A DNA stretch of 7,027 nt from Betaproteobacteria bacterium (lineage in GTDB: Bacteria > Pseudomonadota > Gammaproteobacteria > Burkholderiales > SG8-41): contig JAIOOZ010000111.1 in assembly GCA_021414185.1 (NCBI GenBank), positions 1-7,027 on the forward strand, read 5' to 3'. Below, in pieces: positions 1 to 5,862 of the stretch (positions within the stretch are counted from its first letter, which is position 1; each line of letters starts with the position of its first letter). The position numbers were made by a program, and so were the translations under genes. The notes under the pieces are model-generated. The model made no database searches. It was not told the DNA's origin and saw nothing but the letters and a program-made list of their open reading frames with translations.

Positions 1-188
1 GCGCGATAGCGCGCGGTCGCAAGATCGGCTGCCGCGCGCGCGGCATCGAGATTCAGCGTGACGAATGCTTTGACCGTCGGCTCGCGTGCAACCAGGGTTT
101 CGAGGCATTGCTCGAGAAATTCCCGCGGCGTGCGCGCGCCGGACATGAAATCCGGCACCGCGCGTGCAAAACTGGCCAACTGCTTCAT
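1..188 (-). CDS. Amidase-family protein, N-terminal part only (cut by left edge)
   Basis: Reading the minus strand from an ATG at 188 gives 62 open codons that run off the window. The translation begins MKQLASFARAVPDF and contains TPREFLEQCLETLVAREP, then VKAFVTLNLDAARAAAD. This pattern (a helix with ExCLxxLxxREP, then a V-x-AFVxL strand and an Ala-rich helix) is typical of the N-terminus of amidase signature enzymes, the family of GatA-like and other amide hydrolases. The catalytic Ser-cisSer-Lys region lies beyond the edge, so substrate and activity cannot be judged. The start lies 10 bp after the stop of the Bug receptor gene, so the two are probably co-transcribed. An alternative start is the Met at residue 15. 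Only a weak AGG precedes the chosen ATG. Family assignment is by pattern recognition on a short piece. Confidence 0.7.
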   Translation of the reverse strand, partial: MKQLASFARAVPDFMSGARTPREFLEQCLETLVAREPTVKAFVTLNLDAARAAADLATARYR

Positions 189-198
189 CTGTGGTTGC

Positions 199-1164
199 CT
201 AATCCGCGCTGATGCCCGCGGCCTTGACGACTTTGGCCCACTTGGCGACTTCGGTATTGATATAGGCTGCCGTCTGTTCGGGCGGATTGCCGACCGGTTC
301 GAGGCCGAGGCCGGCATAGCGCTCGGCCAGGTCTGGCGCGCGCAGAATGCGTGTCACTTCGTCGTTCAATTGCGTAACGACCGCTTTGGGCGTCGCTGCC
401 GGCGCCAGCAGCGCGTACCACACGTCGACCTCATAGCCGGGAACGCCCGCCTCCGCCACCGTCGGCACTTGCGGAATCGCTGCCGAACGCTTGCGCCCGG
501 CGACCGCCAGCACGCGCAGCTTGCCGGCATTCACATGTTGTATGGTCGAAAGTATCGCCGCAAACGTGAGCGACACCCGGCCCGATATCAAATCCGTGAT
601 GCCCGGCGCGGTGCCCTTGTATGGCACGTGCACGACATCGCTCGCAGTCATCAGTTTCAGCAATTCCATGGCGAGATGCGCGGGACTGCCGTTGCCCGAC
701 GACGCGTAATAGATTTGTGCCGGCCGCGATTTCGCGAGCGTGATCAATTCCTTCACCGTCCTGACCGGCAGCGAAGGATGCACAACGAGTATGTTCGGCG
801 AATTGACCAGGACAGTGATTGGCGTCAGATCGCGCACCGGATCGTACGGCAGATTGCGGTGCGAAGTCGGGATCACTGCGTAGCTGATGGATATGGTCAG
901 CAACGTATGTCCGTCAGGCGGCGCCTTGGCCACCAGTTCGCTGCCGACCGCGCCGCCCGCACCTGCGCGGTTTTCGATTACGACCTGCTGCGACCATTTC
1001 TCGCCGAGTTTTTGCCCGACGATGCGCGAAATCGTGTCGACGCCGCCGCCTGCCGCGCTGGCGGCAACTATGCGCAGCGGCTTCACGGGGAAAGTTTGCG
1101 CATTACCGGTCTGCGCGAGACCAACAGCCGCCAGTGCCGCGCCCATCAGGAATGAAATTTTCAT
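199..1164 (-). CDS. Bug/TctC-family periplasmic solute-binding receptor (tripartite tricarboxylate transporter type)
   Basis: This 321-residue protein has the usual length of the Bug family. Residues 1-22 look like a Sec signal peptide (MKIS, a hydrophobic core, then a likely cut after GNA), which fixes the start at 1164; the reading frame continues upstream but only adds residues ahead of the signal peptide. Family hallmarks follow in order: FPVKPLRIV (25-33), the AGGGVD ligand-binding loop (38-43), VIENRAGAGG (62-71), the GNGSPAHLA region (157-165), HVPYKGTAPGITDLISG (179-195) and VPTVAEAGVPGYE (233-245). Such proteins bind carboxylates or other small acids in the periplasm and pass them to TctA/TctB membrane subunits, or act as orphan sensors. 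No TctA or TctB gene is visible, so this is probably an orphan receptor of unknown ligand. The amidase gene lies immediately downstream. No convincing Shine-Dalgarno precedes the ATG. Confidence 0.93.
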   Translation of the reverse strand: MKISFLMGAALAAVGLAQTGNAQTFPVKPLRIVAASAAGGGVDTISRIVGQKLGEKWSQQVVIENRAGAGGAVGSELVAKAPPDGHTLLTISISYAVIPTSHRNLPYDPVRDLTPITVLVNSPNILVVHPSLPVRTVKELITLAKSRPAQIYYASSGNGSPAHLAMELLKLMTASDVVHVPYKGTAPGITDLISGRVSLTFAAILSTIQHVNAGKLRVLAVAGRKRSAAIPQVPTVAEAGVPGYEVDVWYALLAPAATPKAVVTQLNDEVTRILRAPDLAERYAGLGLEPVGNPPEQTAAYINTEVAKWAKVVKAAGISAD

Positions 1165-1169
1165 GCTGC

Positions 1170-1175
1170 ATTCTA
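1170..1175 (-). promoter_or_regulatory. Candidate -10 box for the Bug receptor gene, possibly giving a leaderless mRNA
   Basis: On the minus strand the hexamer TAGAAT ends 5 bases before the ATG at 1164. If used as a -10 element, transcription would start at or within a base or two of the start codon. This fits the missing Shine-Dalgarno. No good -35 box is seen at the usual distance, and a six-base match is weak evidence, so this is tentative. Confidence 0.25.
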
Positions 1176-1256
1176 GCGTGAGCGGCAGGCAAAGTCGTTT
1201 GCACGCCAGCCGCCGCGGGCAGACTGCATTTTCCTCAACGCAGCGACGCGTCGGCG

Positions 1257-1265
1257 TGCTATACT
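1257..1265 (+). promoter_or_regulatory. Extended -10 promoter candidate for mdh
   Basis: The sequence TGCTATACT matches an extended -10 element (TGn followed by TATACT, five of six matches to TATAAT). No good -35 box is present, which is usual for extended -10 promoters. Transcription would start near 1272, leaving a leader of about 70 nt before the mdh ATG. It is the best sigma-70-like match I saw in the divergent region between the Bug gene and mdh. Confidence 0.45.
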
Positions 1266-1343
1266 CGACCCTAAGCCATTGTTTATGTTCTCTTACGTGG
1301 CGCACACCGACTCACCCACCCTCGTTGCCAGGAGCATCTTCAG

Positions 1344-2333
1344 ATGAAACGCCCTGTTCGCGTTGCCGTCACCGGCGCCGCCGGCCAAATCGGCTACAGC
1401 CTGTTGTTCAGAATCGCCAGCGGAGAAATGCTCGGCAAAGACCAACCCGTCATCCTGCAATTGCTCGAAATCCCCGACGAAAAAGCGCAAAAAGCCTTGC
1501 GCGGCGTGATGATGGAACTCGACGATTGCGCGTTTCCTCTGCTTGACGCCATGATCCCGGCGAGCGATCCGAACGTCGCGTTCAAGGACGTCGATTTCGC
1601 CCTGTTGGTCGGTGCCCGCCCACGCGGACCCGGCATGGAACGCAAGGATCTCCTCGAAGCGAACGGCAAAATCTTCGGACCGCAGGGCAAAGCCCTGAGC
1701 GACGTCGCCAGCCGCGATGTAAAAGTGCTGGTGGTCGGCAACCCCGCCAATACGAATTGCCTGATCGCCATGAAAAACGCGCCGAAACTGAAGCCTTCGC
1801 AATTTACGGCGATGCTGCGGCTCGACCACAACCGCTCGCTGACGCAAGTCGCGCAAAAAGTCGGCAAACCCGTTTCCGCCATCAAGAAAATGACGGTGTG
1901 GGGCAATCACTCGGCAACCCAGTACCCGGATATTTTCCAGGCCGAAGCCGACGGCAAGAAAGTCTGGCCGCAAATCAACGACCAGGCCTGGCTCGAAAAC
2001 ACATTCATCCCGATGATTCAGAAACGCGGCGCCGCCATCATCGAAGCGCGCGGCCTCTCCTCCGCGGCAAGTGCCGCCAATGCCGCCATGGACCACATGC
2101 GTACTTGGGTACAAGGCACTGCCGACGGCGACTGGGTGAGCATGGGCGTGCCCTCCGACGGCAGCTACGGCATTGAAGAAGGCGTGATGTACGGTTACCC
2201 GTGCACCTGCAAGAACGGCAAGTTTGAAATCGTCAAAGGCATAGACATCAGCGATTTCAGCCGCACGCGCATGCAGGCCACGCTGAAGGAACTGCACGAA
2301 GAGCGCGATGGCGTAAAGCACCTGCTGGGTTAA
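1344..2333 (+). CDS. mdh: Malate dehydrogenase, type 2 (NAD-dependent)
   Basis: The enzyme interconverts malate and oxaloacetate with NAD in the TCA cycle, in the cytoplasm. The 329-residue length is normal for the type 2, LDH-like MDH family. Visible signatures are the nucleotide-binding GAAGQIG (11-17), LLEIP (40-44) whose Glu42 ends the second strand and favours NAD over NADP, the mobile loop GARPRGPGMERKD (90-102) with substrate-binding arginines, VVGNPANTN (130-138), LDHNR (160-164) with the Asp of the catalytic pair, and WGNHSATQYPD (186-196) with catalytic His189. The start is set by AGGAG at 1330-1334, 9 bases upstream. The gene is followed by a strong terminator, so it is probably its own transcription unit, although it sits just ahead of the methylcitrate genes. 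Its product oxaloacetate is the co-substrate of methylcitrate synthase, a functional link that is inference. Confidence 0.97.
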   Translation: MKRPVRVAVTGAAGQIGYSLLFRIASGEMLGKDQPVILQLLEIPDEKAQKALRGVMMELDDCAFPLLDAMIPASDPNVAFKDVDFALLVGARPRGPGMERKDLLEANGKIFGPQGKALSDVASRDVKVLVVGNPANTNCLIAMKNAPKLKPSQFTAMLRLDHNRSLTQVAQKVGKPVSAIKKMTVWGNHSATQYPDIFQAEADGKKVWPQINDQAWLENTFIPMIQKRGAAIIEARGLSSAASAANAAMDHMRTWVQGTADGDWVSMGVPSDGSYGIEEGVMYGYPCTCKNGKFEIVKGIDISDFSRTRMQATLKELHEERDGVKHLLG

Positions 2334-2354
2334 TACGGATCATGCAAAGCAAAC

Positions 2355-2388
2355 AAGGCGGCCACCGGCAACGGTTCCGCCTTTTTTT
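2355..2388 (+). terminator. Rho-independent terminator after mdh
   Basis: AAGGCGG (2355-2361) pairs with CCGCCTT (2377-2383). After a small internal loop, ACCG (2364-2367) pairs with CGGT (2372-2375), closing a GCAA tetraloop. Seven T residues follow at 2382-2388. The hairpin lies 21 bp after the mdh stop codon. On the minus strand no T-run follows the hairpin, so it looks one-directional. Confidence 0.9.
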
Positions 2389-2408
2389 GCGCCTGCCGGC
2401 TGGCGCAA
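2387..2408 (+). other. Second stem-loop directly after the mdh terminator, in the prpC leader region
   Basis: TTGCGCC (2387-2393) is a perfect 7-bp inverted repeat of GGCGCAA (2402-2408) around an 8-base loop. It starts in the last two T bases of the mdh terminator, so it would form only after or instead of full terminator folding. No T-run follows it. It could stabilise an mRNA end, lie in the prpC leader, or be a protein site. No role is demonstrated, and I found no convincing promoter for prpC in 2389-2444. Confidence 0.4.
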
Positions 2409-2456
2409 CAAAACAGAAACGCAGTCATAGCTACCGCATCAAAGAAGGAGATCGAC

Positions 2457-3549
2457 ATGAGCAGCAATAACGCGCCCGCCCCTTTCAAACCGAAAAAATC
2501 CGTCGCGCTGTCGGGCATCACCGCCGGCAACACCGCGCTGTGCACCGTCGGCCGCAGCGGCAACGACCTCAATTACCGCGGTTATGACATTCTCGACATC
2601 GCCGACCATTGCGAGTTCGAGGAAATCGCCTATCTGCTGATCCACGGTGCCCTGCCCAGCGCGGCCCAGCTCGCCAACTACAAGCTCAAGCTGCAGGCGC
2701 TGCGCGGCCTGCCGCAGGCCGTGAAAGCCGCACTCGAATGTCTTCCCGCCGCCGCCCATCCGATGGATGTCATGCGTACCGGTTGCTCGGTGCTGGGCTG
2801 CGCCATGCCGGAAAAAGACGACCACAGCATGCCCGGCGCGCGCGATATCGCAGACCGCCTCATCGCTTCGTTCGGCTCTATGCTGCTCTACTGGTTTCAC
2901 TACAGCCAGAACGGGCGCCGCATCGATGTCGAAACCGACGACGATTCGATCGGCGGCCACTTCCTGCACCTGCTGCACGGCAAACCGCCTGCCGCCAAGT
3001 GGGTGCGCGCCATGCATACTTCGCTCAATCTCTATGCGGAGCACGAATTCAATGCATCGACTTTCGCCTGCCGCGTCCGAAGTCGCGTTCGAGGTCATGA
3101 ACCGCTATGAAAGCCCGGACGCCGCGGAAACCGACATCGTGACGCGCGTCGCCAACAAGGAAGTCGTGATCGGCTTCGGTCACCCGGTTTATACCATCGC
3201 CGATCCGCGCAACAAGATCATCAAGGAAGTCGCGCGCAGCCTGTCGAAAGACACCGCCGACATGGCGATGTTCGACATCGCGGAGCGCATCGAGACCGTC
3301 ATGATGCGTGAGAAGAAAATGTTCGCCAACCTCGACTGGTTCTCGGCCGTCTCGTATTTCAAGATGGGCGTACCGACCGCGATGTTCACGCCGATATTCG
3401 TGATCTCGCGCACCGCCGGCTGGGCCGCGCACGTGATCGAGCAGCGCATCGATGGCAAGATCATCCGGCCGACCGCCAATTACACCGGACCCGAAGCGCG
3501 CAAATTCGTGCCGATTGAAGAACGCGGGCGGGCGAAGAAAGCGAAGTAA
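2457..3549 (+). pseudogene. prpC: 2-methylcitrate synthase, disrupted by an internal deletion with frameshift
   Basis: The intact enzyme condenses propionyl-CoA with oxaloacetate to 2-methylcitrate. AAGGAG (2445-2450) sets the start. The first frame encodes 207 PrpC-like residues, including SGITAGNTALCTVGRSGNDL, PMDVMRTG, ETDDDSIGGHFLHLLHG and LYAEHEFNASTF, then loses similarity and stops at 3108-3110. From about 3079 a second frame resumes with EVAFEVMNRYESPD and runs to the stop at 3549, keeping GFGHPVYTIADPR (catalytic His codon at 3181), NLDWFSAVSY (catalytic Asp codon at 3334) and IIRPTANYTGPE. Compared with E. coli PrpC, as I remember it, about 28 residues are missing at the junction (3072-3079). 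These include the segment ending R-G-P-x-H-G-G-A-N with the first catalytic His. The joined parts total about 363 residues against roughly 389 in E. coli. A product of either frame should be inactive. Real deletion and assembly error cannot be told apart here. Confidence 0.88.
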
Positions 3550-3593
3550 ACGCGTGACGCGCAATTTGCCGCACCCACACCCGGAGGCCTGCC

Positions 3594-3944
3594 ATGGGAT
3601 TCACGCTGGTAAAAACCCTCGTTTCCGCACTCATCATCACGATGGTGTCGGAAGTCGCCAAGCGCAGCCCTGCGTTCGCAGCATTGATCGCATCGCTGCC
3701 GCTGGTGTCCGTGCTCGGCATGATCTGGATTTACCAGGAAACGCACGACATACCGCGCATCGCGGAACACTCCCAGGCGACTTTCTGGTTCGTACTGCCG
3801 TCGCTGCCGATGTTTTTGATATTGCCGGCGATGCTGCGCCACGGCATGGGCTTTTATCTCGCACTCGCCATCAACTGCGCAATCACCGCCCTGCTGTATC
3901 TCGCGATGGTCAAGGCGGGCGCGTATTTCGGCGTTAAATTTTAG
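3594..3944 (+). CDS. Small four-helix inner-membrane protein, DUF3147-like
   Basis: This 116-residue protein is almost entirely hydrophobic, with four probable membrane segments at about 4-20, 27-47, 62-82 and 86-106. The short loops contain EVAKRSP (20-26) and YQETHDIPRI (47-56). Length, topology and the conserved-looking pattern of Glu20, the A-x-x-A-S-LPLVS stretch (30-40) and W45 with Glu49 recall the DUF3147 family of uncharacterised bacterial membrane proteins. The family call is from memory of its pattern. GGAGG at 3583-3587, 6 bases ahead of the ATG, supports the start. It sits 44 bp after prpC and 30 bp before prpD, so it is likely co-transcribed with them. A role in uptake or export of a short-chain acid would be speculation from position only. 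Confidence 0.85.
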   Translation: MGFTLVKTLVSALIITMVSEVAKRSPAFAALIASLPLVSVLGMIWIYQETHDIPRIAEHSQATFWFVLPSLPMFLILPAMLRHGMGFYLALAINCAITALLYLAMVKAGAYFGVKF

Positions 3945-3974
3945 TTTTCTTCCATTCCAACCGATAGAGCAAAC

Positions 3975-5420
3975 ATGTCCAGCCATATAGCAGCGAACCC
4001 GCGACAAAAAACCGACCAGGTCATCCTCGACATCGCCGATTACGCGTTGAAGCACGCCATCAAGAGCGCCGAGGCCTATAACACCGCCCGGCTGTGCCTG
4101 ATGGATACACTGGGTTGCGGATTCGAGGCGCTGTCCTATCCCGCGTGCACCAAATTGATGGGCCCCATTGTCCCGGGCACCGTCGTTCCCAACGGCGCCA
4201 AGGTACCGGGCACGTCGTTTCAGCTCGATCCCGTCGCTGCCGCCTTCAACATCGGCTGCATGATCCGCTGGCTCGATTTCAACGACACCTGGCTCGCGGC
4301 CGAATGGGGCCATCCTTCCGACAATCTCGGCGGCATCCTCGCCGCCGCCGATTACCTGTCGCGCACGCGCGTTGCCGCGGGCAAAGCGCCGCTGACCATG
4401 CGCGAAGTGCTGACGGGCATGATCAAGGCGCACGAAATCCAGGGCGTCATCGCGCTTGAAAACAGTTTCAACCGCGTCGGTCTCGATCACGTCGTGCTGG
4501 TCAAGGTCGCCAGCACCGCCGTGGTGACCGCGATGCTTGGCGGCACGCGCGAAGAAGTCATCAACGCGGTGTCCAATGCCTGGATCGACGGCCAATCGCT
4601 GCGCACCTATCGCCATACGCCCAATACCGGCTCGCGCAAATCGTGGGCGGCGGGCGACGCCACCAGCCGCGCGGTTCGGCTCGCATTGATGGCGCTCAAA
4701 GGCGAGATGGGCTATGCCTCCGCCCTCACCGCCAGGATCTGGGGTTTCTACGACGTGCTGTTCAAGGGCAAGCCGTTCAAATTTACGCGCAAGTACGGCT
4801 CGTACGTGATGGAAAACATATTGTTTAAAATTTCGTTCCCGGCCGAATTCCACGGCCAGACCGCTGCCGAATGCGCCGTGGTCCTGCACCCGGCAGTGCG
4901 CGACCGCATCGCCGACATCAAGAAGGTCGTCATCACCACGCACGAGTCCGCCATCCGCATCATCGACAAAAAAGGCGTGCTCAACAATCCGGCCGACCGC
5001 GATCACTGCATCCAGTACATCGTCGCTATCGGACTCATCAAGGGCAACGTTGTGGCGACCGACTACGAAGACGACGTCGCTAGCGACCCGCGCGTCGATG
5101 CGCTGCGCTCCAAAATGGTCTGCGTCGAGAAAAAACAATGGACGCGCGATTACCTCGATTCATCGAAGCGTTCCATCGCCAATGCGGTGCAGGTTTTTTT
5201 CAAGGACGGCAGCAAGACTGAAAATATCGCTTTCGAATACCCGATCGGGCATCGCCGCCGCCGTAAAGAAGGCGTGCCGCTGCTTGAAGCCAAGTACAAG
5301 ACCAATCTCGCGCGCCGTTTTCCCGCCAAGCAGCAAGCCGCGATATTCGACCTGTGCAACGACCAGAAACGGCTCGAGTCCACACCGGTACACGAATTCG
5401 TCGACCTGTTCGTCATCTGA
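3975..5420 (+). CDS. prpD: 2-methylcitrate dehydratase (MmgE/PrpD family)
   Basis: PrpD removes water from 2-methylcitrate to give 2-methyl-cis-aconitate, a step of the methylcitrate cycle that breaks down propionyl-CoA in the cytoplasm. It needs no iron-sulfur cluster. The protein has 481 residues, close to the 483 of E. coli PrpD, and appears complete. Recognisable stretches are CLMDTLGCGFEAL (41-53), the active-site region RWLDFNDTWLAAEWGHPSDN (98-117), KAHEIQG (151-157), NTGSRKSWAAGDATSRAV (217-234), ISFPAEFHGQTAAE (286-299), the Asp-rich ATDYEDDVASDPRVD (361-375), and EYPIGHRRRRKEG (421-433). The strong match to full-length bacterial PrpD separates it from the looser MmgE/immune-responsive-gene homologues. 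The Shine-Dalgarno is weak (a TAGAG at about 3965-3969). The gene lies 30 bp after the DUF3147-like gene and 16 bp before the next gene. Confidence 0.96.
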   Translation: MSSHIAANPRQKTDQVILDIADYALKHAIKSAEAYNTARLCLMDTLGCGFEALSYPACTKLMGPIVPGTVVPNGAKVPGTSFQLDPVAAAFNIGCMIRWLDFNDTWLAAEWGHPSDNLGGILAAADYLSRTRVAAGKAPLTMREVLTGMIKAHEIQGVIALENSFNRVGLDHVVLVKVASTAVVTAMLGGTREEVINAVSNAWIDGQSLRTYRHTPNTGSRKSWAAGDATSRAVRLALMALKGEMGYASALTARIWGFYDVLFKGKPFKFTRKYGSYVMENILFKISFPAEFHGQTAAECAVVLHPAVRDRIADIKKVVITTHESAIRIIDKKGVLNNPADRDHCIQYIVAIGLIKGNVVATDYEDDVASDPRVDALRSKMVCVEKKQWTRDYLDSSKRSIANAVQVFFKDGSKTENIAFEYPIGHRRRRKEGVPLLEAKYKTNLARRFPAKQQAAIFDLCNDQKRLESTPVHEFVDLFVI

Positions 5421-5436
5421 CAAATCAAGGACCGAT

Positions 5437-5862
5437 ATGCAAAGAAAACTGCTGCGCGCTGCCATATTCACCGCACTGCTGCTGCCACTGCAGTTGACGG
5501 CGGCCACGACCATGACGCCGGGGCTCTACGATTACACCGTCAAAATGAGTATGCCTGGAGCGCCCGCCAATATGCCGGCCCAGACGTTTCAGCGCTGCCT
5601 CAACGCGAAAGATGTCGATGGCAGCAAAGCATATGAAATGCCGCCCAACCCCGGCAGTGACTGCCAGATCAAGGACCTCAAGCAAAGCGGCAGCCAGTTT
5701 TCCTACCAGATGTCGTGCACCAAACCGCAAAAAATCAATGGCGCGGTCGAAGGTTCGCTCACTTCCACCGGCATGACGATGAACATGACAATGACGATGG
5801 ACGGCATGCCTGGCCCCATGACGCAGGCGATAACCGCGAAGCGAATCAGCGACTGCAAGTAA
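5437..5862 (+). CDS. Secreted DUF3617-like protein, methionine-rich
   Basis: This protein has 141 residues. Residues 1-23 form a clear Sec signal peptide (QRK, then a Leu/Ala core, ending LTAA), so it should act in the periplasm. The mature part starts TTMTPGLYDYTVKM, like the x-PGLWE-type opening of DUF3617 proteins, and has four cysteines (54, 76, 94, 140) placed as in that family and suited to two disulfides. Residues 113-128 hold seven methionines in sixteen positions, mostly alternating with Thr, and two more pairs of Met lie at 37-46. Its function is unknown. AAGGA at 5427-5431, 5 bases upstream, supports the ATG at 5437; the open frame extends further upstream only as a shadow of prpD. 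It begins 16 bp after prpD, and its stop overlaps the start of the PrpF-like gene. Confidence 0.87.
   Translation: MQRKLLRAAIFTALLLPLQLTAATTMTPGLYDYTVKMSMPGAPANMPAQTFQRCLNAKDVDGSKAYEMPPNPGSDCQIKDLKQSGSQFSYQMSCTKPQKINGAVEGSLTSTGMTMNMTMTMDGMPGPMTQAITAKRISDCK

Noticed and set aside
58..1155. A 365-codon open frame on the plus strand opposite the Bug receptor
   Set aside because: Its composition is Arg/His/Cys-rich with no domain, while the opposite strand encodes a complete receptor with a signal peptide.
1293..2321. A 342-codon open frame on the minus strand opposite mdh
   Set aside because: It is antisense to a complete malate dehydrogenase, with low-complexity composition and no family motif. 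It is a shadow.
2409..2444. Promoter candidate ahead of prpC (CATAGC region near 2428)
   Set aside because: It matches only about half of a -10 hexamer and lacks a -35 at the right distance, so it cannot be supported.
3060..3110. Programmed ribosomal frameshift as an explanation for the two prpC frames
   Set aside because: No slippery heptamer or following structure is evident, and about 28 conserved residues including a catalytic His are missing, so frameshifting would not give an active enzyme.
3480..5138. A 552-codon open frame on the minus strand opposite prpD
   Set aside because: It is rich in Arg, His, Asp and Gly without any recognisable domain and lies fully opposite prpD, which matches its family from end to end. 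It is a GC-codon-bias shadow.
5765..5815. ATGA-type short repeat that could be a microsatellite or direct repeat array
   Set aside because: It comes from alternating Met and Thr/Asn codons within the DUF3617-like gene and is not an exact tandem repeat.
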